Source: JBDTMT01 sp033764095 (GTDB taxonomy: Bacteria; Desulfobacterota; Binatia; HRBIN30; CADEER01). Taken from it: 8,091 bases of DNA. A program made the translations under genes and the position numbers. Within the stretch, counting starts at the first letter, position 1; each line of letters opens with the position of its first letter. Under the pieces are notes generated by a model. That model was given only the letters and a program-made list of their open reading frames with translations, was not told where the DNA came from and did no database searches. Shown piece after piece: positions 1 to 6,229 of the stretch. Location of the stretch: the NCBI GenBank assembly GCA_033764095.1, contig JANRJF010000360.1, positions 1 through 8,091 of the forward strand. The letters are read 5' to 3'.

Positions 1-1
1 C

Positions 2-1231
2 GCCGCGCATCTGCACGCCGCGCTCACCCATCTGCGGCGGCTTCCCGCCAGCACCGAGCGAGACCGCCGCGAGCTGATGCTGGTGCAGCAACTCGGTGCC
101 GCGATGCTGGCGGCCAACGGCGTGAGCGACCCGGAGCTCGCCGCTGTGTATCGGCGCGGGCAGAGCCTGGCGCAGCGCCTGCAGATGCCGGTGGGACACT
201 TCGGCGCCACGGCTGGGCTGTTCTTGTTCCACGTCATGCGGGCCGATCTGGATGTCGCCGAAGGCCTCGCCGAGACGCTCGGCGCGGCGGCGGCAAACGT
301 GCCGTTTCCGGAATCGCTCGGCCTGGCGCGCGCGGCGATGGCCGCCGTGCAGTCCATCCGCGGTGACCTGGTGAGCGCCAGCAGGCATTTGGCAGGTCTG
401 CGCGGAATCTTCCCTCGGCGCGACACACGCCCCCCGGTCGATTCGAGCTGGTACCTGGGCCTGCTGGCGACGCTGTACGCCAGTCTCGGACAGCTCGACG
501 CCGTGCGCGCGGCCGAGGCGGATCTGCTCGGGCTGGCGGCGCGCGGGACACCCTCCGACATCGCCCAGGGGCACCTGATGGTCGCCGGGCTCGAAGCCCT
601 GCTGCAGGATGCCGCGAAGGCGCTGCAACACGCCGACGTGGCGACCGCCGTGGCTGCCGAGCATCGACTCACCTTCCTCCAGGCGGCGGCCGGGCAGCTT
701 CGCGGCTGGGCGGTGGCGGCACTGGGCGACCCGGCATCCGGCCTGACGGTGATGGGAGAAACCGCCGGGGCGCTCCGCCCCAGCGGTCTGCGCGTCGGCC
801 TGCCATTCCTCTCCATGTTGCGGGCCGACGCCCTCCTCCGGCACGGTGACTGGACCAGCGCGGCGGCGGCGATCACCGCCGGGCTGGAGCAGGCACGCAC
901 CACCGGCGAGCGCCGCTATGACAGCGACCTCCATCGCCTGCGCGCCGAATGCCTGCGCCGCCAGGGACGGAAGGTGGCGGCAGGTGACGCCTTGAAGGCT
1001 GCGCTGGGCATCGCAGCGGCACAGGGAACTCGGCTGGCGGAGCTTCGCGCGGCCATCGACGGCCACCGCCTGCATCGCGCCACCCCGGCCCGCGCCGCCG
1101 CCGCCGAGCGGCTGGCCGCCGTCGCGGCCTCATTCGACGCCGACGGACCTCGATCGGAGCTCGCGGTCGCCCGCGCGCTTCTGACCGGCGCTCATGTCGC
1201 GCCGGATTGGGCGCAGCGCCAGGCTTCGTAG
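2..1231 (+). CDS. C-terminal TPR-like region of a large ATPase/cyclase-type signalling protein (5' partial)
   Basis: The frame is open from base 2 to the TAG at 1229-1231, giving 409 residues with no start in the window, so the true N-terminus lies upstream. An ATG at 77 is in frame, but the 25 residues before it (AAHLHAALTHLRRLPAS and onward) continue the same helical pattern and resemble the family, so it is not the likely start. The protein is an Ala/Leu-rich array of paired helices resembling degenerate TPRs. The segment with ELMLVQQLGAAMLAANG, then LHRLRAECLRRQGR, then an Ala-rich final helix with FDADGPRSELAVARALL, matches my memory of the C-terminal half of adenylate/guanylate cyclase-AAA ATPase-TPR or AAA-TPR transcriptional regulators. 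In those families the TPR half is thought to mediate protein contacts or ligand sensing. No catalytic motif is visible in this part. The N-terminal domain type (cyclase, winged helix or kinase) cannot be told. The family call is fairly confident, the precise function is not. Confidence 0.72.
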   Translation, partial: AAHLHAALTHLRRLPASTERDRRELMLVQQLGAAMLAANGVSDPELAAVYRRGQSLAQRLQMPVGHFGATAGLFLFHVMRADLDVAEGLAETLGAAAANVPFPESLGLARAAMAAVQSIRGDLVSASRHLAGLRGIFPRRDTRPPVDSSWYLGLLATLYASLGQLDAVRAAEADLLGLAARGTPSDIAQGHLMVAGLEALLQDAAKALQHADVATAVAAEHRLTFLQAAAGQLRGWAVAALGDPASGLTVMGETAGALRPSGLRVGLPFLSMLRADALLRHGDWTSAAAAITAGLEQARTTGERRYDSDLHRLRAECLRRQGRKVAAGDALKAALGIAAAQGTRLAELRAAIDGHRLHRATPARAAAAERLAAVAASFDADGPRSELAVARALLTGAHVAPDWAQRQAS

Positions 1232-1470
1232 CCGCATCGGGTACGGAGTACCGCGCACGCGACCGCGCGGCGTTCTACCGGCGCTCCGGACACCAGCCAC
1301 GGCCAGCTCCTGCCCACGTAATGAAGCGCATCGCGCGCCGGGAATATGGCGGGAGACGCTGACGATCTGACGCCCGTCGCAACGACGCGCGCGCCTGAAC
1401 GGTCGCCGCACGTATCGCGGCGCTTCACCCCGCGGCGGGGGCCGGGCTACAAGCCGAGGCCTGCGCGTGA

Positions 1471-1476
1471 GAGGAG
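1471..1476 (+). promoter_or_regulatory. Ribosome binding site deciding the GTG start at 1484
   Basis: GAGGAG lies 7 bases before the GTG at 1484-1486. It favours this start over the in-frame ATG at 1346, which would place 46 Arg/Pro-rich residues before an otherwise standard signal peptide. The rest of the 1232-1483 gap shows only short GC hairpins, such as CCCCG/CGGGG at 1428-1440, and no convincing promoter or terminator. Confidence 0.65.
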
Positions 1477-1483
1477 AATCGCC

Positions 1484-2026
1484 GTGCCGTCCATCCGCCT
1501 GCGTCTACTCGTCTGCATCCCGCTCGCCCTGTGGGCGCTGGTCGGCCGCGCTCGCGCCGACGACAACGCCGGCGTCGCGCTGCTGTTCGCCAAGAACCCG
1601 GGCGCGCTCAGCGCCGCCGAGCGCCAGGAGATCTACAAGAAGCTCGGCCTCAAGGTGGGCGAGGACGGCAGGTCCCTGGTCGACGAGTCCTGCGGCCAGG
1701 AGGTCTCCTCCGAGGTCGAGATCAAGGACCTCGACGGCGACGGCGTCGACGAGGTGCTGATCACCTACGGCAATACCTGCATGTCCGGCATGGCCGGCTC
1801 GTCCGTGATCCTCTTCATCAGGGACCAGTCGGGCCACTACCGGAGCGAGCTCGGCTTTCCCGGCGTCATCGCCGAGACGCGGCCGCCCAAGGGCGGAACG
1901 GGCTATCCCGACTTCGTCATCGGCGGCCCCGGCTTCTGCTTCCCGGTGTGGCACTGGAACGGCAAGGCGTACGTCCACCTGCGCGACGAGGCGCAGGAAA
2001 AGGGCGGCTGCGCCAAGCAAAAGTAG
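1484..2026 (+). CDS. Secreted protein with an FG-GAP/calcium-loop-like motif, function unknown
   Basis: This GTG-started gene encodes 180 residues. The first 25 form a Sec signal peptide: basic residues R5 and R7, a hydrophobic stretch at about 8-21, and a likely cleavage after A23-R24-A25. The mature protein should be periplasmic or exported. Residues 79-93 read EIKDLDGDGVDEVLI, a DxDGDGxDE acidic loop followed by a beta strand, as in FG-GAP/VCBS and EF-hand-like calcium sites. Only one such loop is present, so it is not a full propeller. The C-terminal part, GGPGFCFPVWHWNGKAYV (147-164), looks like another beta hairpin. Four Cys in the mature part (70, 99, 152, 176) could form two disulfides. 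It starts about 250 bp after the TPR gene and 175 bp before the next gene, so it is probably its own unit. I do not recognise a named family; a single-loop calcium-binding secreted protein is an inference. Confidence 0.75.
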   Translation: MPSIRLRLLVCIPLALWALVGRARADDNAGVALLFAKNPGALSAAERQEIYKKLGLKVGEDGRSLVDESCGQEVSSEVEIKDLDGDGVDEVLITYGNTCMSGMAGSSVILFIRDQSGHYRSELGFPGVIAETRPPKGGTGYPDFVIGGPGFCFPVWHWNGKAYVHLRDEAQEKGGCAKQK

Positions 2027-2190
2027 AAGCCCGGACAGGATTGCACCCTTCGCCGGCGGATTGGCGCGCTGTTCCTCTTCACCGATAGACACCAGCGTTA
2101 GTCCCGACGGCCTCGTGCACGGGCTGCGGCGACTCCAGGGCGCGCCGGTCCGACCGTCCCCAAGCGCGCGCCGGCAGGCTATGAGCCCAG

Positions 2191-2196
2191 GCGAGG
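2191..2196 (+). promoter_or_regulatory. Ribosome binding site for the small lipoprotein gene
   Basis: GCGAGG lies 5 bases before the ATG at 2202. It supports this start over in-frame ATGs at 2061 and 2181, which would put unconserved-looking residues ahead of the signal peptide. The 2027-2201 gap holds nothing else I can support. Confidence 0.5.
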
Positions 2197-2201
2197 TTCC
2201 C

Positions 2202-2438
2202 ATGTCGTCATCTCTACGCCAGCCGATTTCCTCCTCGCCCATACTCGCGGCTGCGCTTTGCCTCGCGCTCTTGTGCACCGGCTGCGACACGCCGATCACC
2301 TCGAGCCCGCCGCCGGCAGGGTGCAGTCGGATCGGTCAGCAATGCCAACGCCCAGAAGGCCCGCTTGGCGTCTGTCAGGAGACAAAATGCGCGAGCGCCG
2401 CCGCGCCGCCGTGCTTCGTTTGCACGTCACAGCATTGA
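2202..2438 (+). CDS. Small Cys-rich putative lipoprotein, function unknown
   Basis: The gene encodes 78 residues. R6 and a hydrophobic core at about 13-24 (ILAAALCLALL) are followed by C-T-G-C with Cys28 as the candidate lipidated residue. The -3 position is Cys instead of the usual Leu/Val/Ile, so lipidation is likely but not canonical; export with a signal peptidase I cut is the alternative. After a Ser/Pro-rich linker (33-38) come six more Cys, at 41, 48, 58, 63, 71 and 74, in a pattern like GCxxxGQxC and GVCxxxxC. This suggests a tiny disulfide-bonded knot of the kind seen in many Myxococcota/Deltaproteobacteria envelope proteins. No catalytic motif is seen. The 3' end runs into a minus-strand DUF1566-like scrap. 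It is short, but SD, signal sequence and Cys pattern agree, so I believe it is real. Confidence 0.6.
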   Translation: MSSSLRQPISSSPILAAALCLALLCTGCDTPITSSPPPAGCSRIGQQCQRPEGPLGVCQETKCASAAAPPCFVCTSQH

Positions 2439-2580
2439 TGGCGGGATCTCCGCCGACCTTCTTCTCCCACTGCAGCCCGGTCTGCCGATCGGTGATCGTG
2501 CCGGCGGCGTTGTCGACAAGCGTGGTAGGCTCGATCGCCTGCCCGAGGTCGACCGCGCCTGCGTCAGCAGCTTGGCTATG
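2434..2580 (-). pseudogene. Remnant of a DUF1566 (Lcl_C-type) domain protein
   Basis: Read on the minus strand, 2520-2458 encodes LVDNAAGTITDRQTGLQWEKK. This closely matches the hallmark opening of DUF1566/Lcl_C domains (roughly F-DN-GDGT-TD--TGL-WEKK). The frame is open only from after a TGA at 2617-2619 and contains no ATG, GTG or TTG before the motif. Downstream the resemblance fades by about 2434, where it meets the end of the lipoprotein gene. So it lacks both a start and most of the domain, and it lies just after the stop of the aminotransferase in a different frame. The best reading is a decayed fragment of an exported surface protein gene. A chance match is possible but the motif is long and specific. 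Family recognition is from memory, not from a search. Confidence 0.5.
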
Positions 2581-2581
2581 G

Positions 2582-3790
2582 CTAGCGAGTGTCGGCCAAT
2601 GCCGCCTCGATGGCGCTCAGCGCCCGCGCGCTGTCGGCGTCGCTGATCACCAACGGCGGCGCCAGGCGGACGACCGTATCGCGATGCAGCGTCCAGTTGA
2701 GGATCAGCCGACGGGCGAAGGCGGCGCGGCAGAAGGCCTGCGTCAGCTCGGGCGTCGCGAGCTCGAGGCCGATCAGCAGACCGCGGCCGCGCACCTCGCG
2801 CAGCACCGGGCCGATCAGCGCCGCGAGGCGGGCGCGCCACGCCTCGCCGACCGCCGCCGCGCGCGCCGGCAGCTGATCGCGCTCAGTCACCGTCAGCGCC
2901 GCCAGGCCGGCGGCGCAGGACAGCGGATGGCCGCCGAAGGTGGTCACGTGCGCCAGCGGCGGATCGTGCGACAGCGTCCGCATCAGCTCGGGGCGGCCGA
3001 TGAAGGCGCCGAGCGGCAGACCGCCGCCGAGCGCCTTGGCCAGCACCAGCACGTCGGGCACGACGCCCCAGTGTTGACTGGCGAACCAGGCACCGGTGCG
3101 GCCGCAGCCGGTCATCACCTCGTCGCACACCAGCAGCGCGCCGACCGCGTCGCAGCGCGCCCGCAGCGCCGGCAGGAACTCGGGCCGCGGCACGCGCACG
3201 CCGCCCTCGCCCTGGATCGGCTCGACCACCACCGCCGCCACCTCGCGGTCGATGCGCGCCAGATCGTCGAGCGCATCGAAGGTCAGAAACTCGACACCGT
3301 CGAGCAGCGGCTCGAAGGGGGTGCGATAGACGCGGCTGTCGCACAGCGACAGGGCGCCGAGCGTGTCGCCGTGATAGCCGCCGCGGAACGCCACCAGACG
3401 CGTTCGCCCGGTCGCCTTGCGCGCCAGCTTGATCGCCCCCTCGATCGCCTCGGTGCCGATGTTGGTGAAGTAGGTGACCGACAGGTCGCCCGGCGCCAGC
3501 TCGGCGAGGCGGCGCGCCAGCTCCACCTGCGGCGCCAGCACTGCCTCGCCGTACACCATCACGTGCAGGTAGCGCGCTGCCTGCGCCTGCACCGCCGCCA
3601 CCACTTCCGGATGCGCGTGGCCGAGGTTGGCGACGCCGATCCCAGACAGCAGGTCGAGATACTCGCGCCCATCGACGTCCCAGACCGATGCGCCCGCGGC
3701 GCGCGCCACGGCAATGCCGAGCGGCGCGTCGGAGGTCTGGCAGACGTGGCGCAGGAACGCGCCCCGCAATTCGTCAGCCGACACCGGCAC
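2582..3790 (-). CDS. Class III PLP-dependent aminotransferase, third gene of the LuxE-LuxC operon
   Basis: The product is 402 residues, a normal length for fold-type I class III aminotransferases (acetylornithine, GABA, putrescine and omega-amine types). It transfers an amino group between an amine and an aldehyde or keto acid using PLP. Visible motifs in order: LLSGIGVANLGHAHP (47-61), TNIGTEAIEGAIKLAR (109-124) for phosphate binding, YHG (139-141), VVVEPIQGEGG (187-197), CDEVMTGCGRTG (222-233) with Asp223 for the PLP nitrogen, LAKALGGGLPLGA (250-262) with Schiff-base Lys252, TTFGGHP (283-289), and RLAPPL (375-380). Met226 replaces the common Gln of DEVQTG. Its annotated GTG start overlaps the end of the LuxC-like gene by 17 bases. 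A second GTG at 3784-3782 has a GAGG 5 bases ahead of it and may be the real start (400 residues). Coupling to the reductase suggests its acceptor is the aldehyde made by that enzyme. The fold is certain, the substrate is inferred. Confidence 0.93.
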   Translation of the reverse strand: MPVSADELRGAFLRHVCQTSDAPLGIAVARAAGASVWDVDGREYLDLLSGIGVANLGHAHPEVVAAVQAQAARYLHVMVYGEAVLAPQVELARRLAELAPGDLSVTYFTNIGTEAIEGAIKLARKATGRTRLVAFRGGYHGDTLGALSLCDSRVYRTPFEPLLDGVEFLTFDALDDLARIDREVAAVVVEPIQGEGGVRVPRPEFLPALRARCDAVGALLVCDEVMTGCGRTGAWFASQHWGVVPDVLVLAKALGGGLPLGAFIGRPELMRTLSHDPPLAHVTTFGGHPLSCAAGLAALTVTERDQLPARAAAVGEAWRARLAALIGPVLREVRGRGLLIGLELATPELTQAFCRAAFARRLILNWTLHRDTVVRLAPPLVISDADSARALSAIEAALADTR

Positions 3791-5051
3791 CTCGCACCAA
3801 CCAGTCGGCCAGGCGCGGCCGACCGCCCTGCCGCCAGGCGAGCGGCGGACGTTGCATCGCCCCGATGCGGCTCACCAGGTGCACGCCACTCGCCACCAGC
3901 GCCGATTCCCAATCGGCGTACTGCCCCGCGCCGGCCGCCAGCCCGGCTCCCTCCAACAGCGCCCGCACCGGGCGCAGGACCGATTGCAGGTCCTCAATAC
4001 CGCCGATCGGCAGCAGGCGGAGCGAGCGCCCCAGCGGCGACGGACGGAACACCGCCTGCGGCTCGACCACTACTGTACCGGCCCCTTCGTCCGGCTGAGC
4101 GAACAGCACGTATCGTTCGCCGCCGAACCCCGCCCACTCGGCTTCGTCGCGCCAGCGGCGGACCGCGAGGCGCTCGCCGATGGTCATCGTCGCCGGCGGC
4201 AGGGCGACCGCCAGGCGGCCCAGGGCGTCGGACAGGCGGGCGCCGAGCTCGCAGGCGGCATCGAAGTCGCCCTGGATGAAGCCGAGCTGTGGCGACAGGC
4301 AGCCGCGCTGGTCCCAGGTCGCGACGTCGACCGCCAGCCCTTCGACGGTGGCGGGATCGGCGGCCGCAGCGGCGGTGACGACGGCGAAGCTGATGCGGTG
4401 GCCGTGGCCGATGAAGCGGGCGCGCGCACGGGCGGCAAGGGCAGCGATACTGTCGTCGTCGCCGGCCGCAACCACGAGATCCGCGGCGGCGAGGGCGAGA
4501 GCCTCGCAGTCGCGCTCGCCACCCGGCCAGTAGACCGCAGCCGCGGCGGCAGCGAGCTCGGCGTCGTGCGCCGCCAGCGAGCTCAGCCAGAGCAGGGGAA
4601 AGACGCGGTCGCCGCGCCCGGCCTTGAGCAGTGTCGCGGAGCCGATCGCCAGCGACAGGGCGCTCGGGATGGCGGCGAGGCCGGGCAGATTGCCCGGGAG
4701 GATATGCAGGATGAGTGCGGGTGCCTCGCCGCGCGCCGCCTCCTCGGTCACCAGACGCTCGAGCGGCGCGGCGCGCAGCGGCTCCAGCAGCGCCGGCAGG
4801 GCGAAGCGGATCATCGCGGCGGAGAAGCCGGTGGCCGGCGGCAGCCGCTCGACCGCGCGCGCCATCCACGGCGAGTCGGGGCGCAGCCAGTCCTCGACCA
4901 CCGCGTCGAGCGCGGCGAGGCGCGACGACAGCGACCGCGCCGCAACGGCGGCGCGCGCGCTGCGCAGCGCGGCAATCGACTGCGTCAACCGCGCCGCCGT
5001 GGTCGGCGTCAGCTGGTCGGAGACGGGGGGAGATGCGGCGCGCGGGTTCAC
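3774..5051 (-). CDS. LuxC-like acyl reductase (NADPH-dependent, aldehyde-forming)
   Basis: The product is 425 residues, slightly shorter than luminous LuxC. LuxC proteins are aldehyde-dehydrogenase-fold enzymes that take an acyl group onto a cysteine and reduce it with NADPH to an aldehyde. Here the cofactor region LHILPGNLPGLAAIPSALSL (115-134) followed by LLKAGRGD (141-148) is clear. So are FIGHGHRISFAVV (213-225) and WDQRGCLSPQ (246-255), in which Cys251 is the expected nucleophile. The ending RIGAMQRPPLAWRQGGRP (about 400-417) is also typical of the family. The GTG start overlaps the stop of the LuxE-like gene by four bases (GTGA), and an AGGAG at 5064-5060 lies 8 bases ahead of it. The stop overlaps the start of the aminotransferase. 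No luxA, luxB or luxD is nearby, so light production is unlikely. The aldehyde is more plausibly passed to the aminotransferase. Chain length or aromatic nature of the acyl group cannot be read. Confidence 0.9.
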   Translation of the reverse strand: MNPRAASPPVSDQLTPTTAARLTQSIAALRSARAAVAARSLSSRLAALDAVVEDWLRPDSPWMARAVERLPPATGFSAAMIRFALPALLEPLRAAPLERLVTEEAARGEAPALILHILPGNLPGLAAIPSALSLAIGSATLLKAGRGDRVFPLLWLSSLAAHDAELAAAAAAVYWPGGERDCEALALAAADLVVAAGDDDSIAALAARARARFIGHGHRISFAVVTAAAAADPATVEGLAVDVATWDQRGCLSPQLGFIQGDFDAACELGARLSDALGRLAVALPPATMTIGERLAVRRWRDEAEWAGFGGERYVLFAQPDEGAGTVVVEPQAVFRPSPLGRSLRLLPIGGIEDLQSVLRPVRALLEGAGLAAGAGQYADWESALVASGVHLVSRIGAMQRPPLAWRQGGRPRLADWLVRGAGVG

Positions 5052-6109
5052 GACGGCAGCTCCTGCAGCGAGCAGCCGCGCAGCTCGGCGCCGGGCGCGC
5101 GCCCGAGCAGCCGCAGGCCGTCGGCCAGCGCAACGGCGAGATCCTCGCAGAGGACGGCGGCGACGGTGCCGGCGTTGGCCAGGTCGAGGTGGCAGAGCAG
5201 GCCGGGCTGTCCCGCCGCAACCGGCTGCAGGGTCTGCGGATCGAGCAGCCGGGTGCGCACCCAGTGTGGGCCGAGCAGGCGGCGCGCCGCGTGGCGGCCG
5301 GCGACGCGGTCGGCGATGACGCTGTCATAGAACTGGCTCGACAGCTCGGCCATGCCGTACTCGTTGACGCAGAAATAGCCGGGGATCGCCAAGCCGCTCC
5401 ACACCGCGTGCAGCAGCCCGTTGCGCGACAGCGGCCGCGGCGCCCCCTTGTCGCCGCCGGTGTCCATCAGCCGGCTGCCGTGTGGCAGGCGGAATGCCAG
5501 TCGGCGCGCCGCCAGCGCATCGAGGGCGCGGATCAGGCCGCCGGTGGTGGCGAGGATGGCCAGCGGGCGGCCGTCGCGCTCACTGGCGCGCAGAGCCGCC
5601 ACCAACGCCTCGAGATCCAGCCCATCGCGGCCGGCGGCGTAACCGTGCTGGTCGCCGCCGAACTGCTCCAGCCCCCATGCCACCATCTGGGCCAGCGACG
5701 AATCCGGCAGCACGTCGACCGGTGCGATCAACGAGACGATGCGCATGCGTTCGACGTCGGGGAACATGAAGCGGCGCAGACCAGCCAGCGCGGCGGCCTG
5801 GTAGAGGCGCGGTTCGGGCAACTCGTGGCGCGAGCGCTGCTGCGGTCCGGCGGTAGTGCCGCTCGAACGGAAGGTGCGCTGTGCGGGGCCACATCGCAGG
5901 GAGGCGCGCTTGAACGCCACGATCGGTACCGCCGGGATGTCCTCCCAGCGCTCGACGGTCTCGGGTCGGCGCTGGCGGCTCAGGCAGAAACGCCGATAGA
6001 CCTCGTTGTGCTCGAATTGGTGGGCGAACACCGCCAGGGCAAGCGGGCCGAACTCCTCCGCGCGTCGGTCGGCGACGTAGGCCAGCACGCGGGCGTAGAG
6101 CGCTTCCAC
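5048..6109 (-). CDS. LuxE-like acyl-protein synthetase (acid-activating enzyme)
   Basis: The product is 353 residues, close to luminous LuxE (about 370-380). LuxE belongs to the adenylate-forming enzymes: it makes an acyl-AMP from a carboxylic acid and ATP, then carries the acyl group on its own cysteine for LuxC. Motifs seen: FRSSGTTAG (80-88), the Ser/Thr/Gly nucleotide loop; LATTGGL (186-192); LMDTGGDKG (214-222); CVNEYGMAELSSQFYD (247-262), equivalent to the YGxTE motif; GLLCHLDLANAGT (about 304-316); and RGC at 344-346. Cys346, 8 residues from the end, fits the C-terminal acyl-accepting cysteine of LuxE. The start is GTG at 6109-6107; an in-frame TAG at 6121-6119 rules out anything upstream. 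No purine-rich SD precedes it, so it may be leaderless or weakly initiated, or start at the GTG of codon 8. It is the first gene of the three-gene operon and diverges from the LamG gene. The PaaK/phenylacetate-CoA-ligase branch is related, so the substrate is open. Confidence 0.88.
   Translation of the reverse strand: MEALYARVLAYVADRRAEEFGPLALAVFAHQFEHNEVYRRFCLSRQRRPETVERWEDIPAVPIVAFKRASLRCGPAQRTFRSSGTTAGPQQRSRHELPEPRLYQAAALAGLRRFMFPDVERMRIVSLIAPVDVLPDSSLAQMVAWGLEQFGGDQHGYAAGRDGLDLEALVAALRASERDGRPLAILATTGGLIRALDALAARRLAFRLPHGSRLMDTGGDKGAPRPLSRNGLLHAVWSGLAIPGYFCVNEYGMAELSSQFYDSVIADRVAGRHAARRLLGPHWVRTRLLDPQTLQPVAAGQPGLLCHLDLANAGTVAAVLCEDLAVALADGLRLLGRAPGAELRGCSLQELPS
5060..5064 (-). promoter_or_regulatory. 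Ribosome binding site of the LuxC-like gene, inside the LuxE-like gene
   Basis: Minus-strand AGGAG lies 8 bases before the GTG at 5051-5049, within the last codons of the upstream gene. Together with the GTGA stop/start overlap it indicates translational coupling and fixes the LuxC-like start. Confidence 0.6.
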
Positions 6110-6229
6110 CGGCGGACGCTAGCACGCGTCTGCGGCAGGCGGAACGCGCACGGACGCATTGCAGCAGCGAGCTTGACAGGGTGGTGGGCGCAGGCCAGCA
6201 TCACCGCAGTTCGCACACGACGGAGAGCC
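6110..6229. other. Divergent intergenic region between LuxE-like and LamG-like genes
   Basis: This 120-bp gap must hold the promoters of both flanking genes unless the operon is transcribed from inside the LamG gene. A plus-strand sigma70-like promoter is visible (separate entry). On the minus strand I see no good -35/-10 pair ahead of the LuxE-like gene. No inverted repeat long enough to be a clear operator was found. Confidence 0.5.
6173..6201 (+). promoter_or_regulatory. Sigma70-like promoter for the LamG-domain gene
   Basis: A perfect -35 hexamer TTGACA at 6173-6178 is followed by a 17-base spacer and CAGCAT at 6196-6201. The latter keeps the important second A and final T of the -10 box but matches only three of six positions. 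Transcription would start near 6208, about 22 bases before the ATG at 6230, leaving room for the GGAGAG SD at 6222-6227. Confidence 0.42.

Noticed and set aside
1346..1483. Upstream ATG start for the secreted protein
   Set aside because: It would add 46 Arg/Pro-rich residues before a complete signal peptide, while GAGGAG precisely precedes the GTG at 1484.
1505..2299. 264-residue minus-strand open frame
   Set aside because: Antisense to the secreted protein, which has SD, signal peptide and a recognisable loop. The product (repeated Leu/Val/Asp) mirrors the plus-strand codons.
2258..4279. 673-residue plus-strand open frame opposite the aminotransferase
   Set aside because: Its product is an Arg/Gln/His-rich sequence with no family features, and the opposite strand carries a full class III aminotransferase. 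It is a GC-driven shadow.
3627..5330. 567-residue plus-strand open frame opposite the LuxC-like gene
   Set aside because: Arg/Gly/Ala-rich shadow with no domain or SD, antisense to a conserved enzyme.
2582..6109. A true bioluminescence (lux) operon
   Set aside because: Only LuxE- and LuxC-like genes are present; no luciferase subunits or LuxD-type thioesterase occur in the window, and the third gene is an aminotransferase.
4715..6229. In-frame 5' extension of the LamG gene to 4715 (861 residues)
   Set aside because: The extension runs antisense through the LuxC-like and LuxE-like genes and is low-complexity. The ATG at 6230 has an SD, a promoter candidate and an N-terminal membrane anchor.
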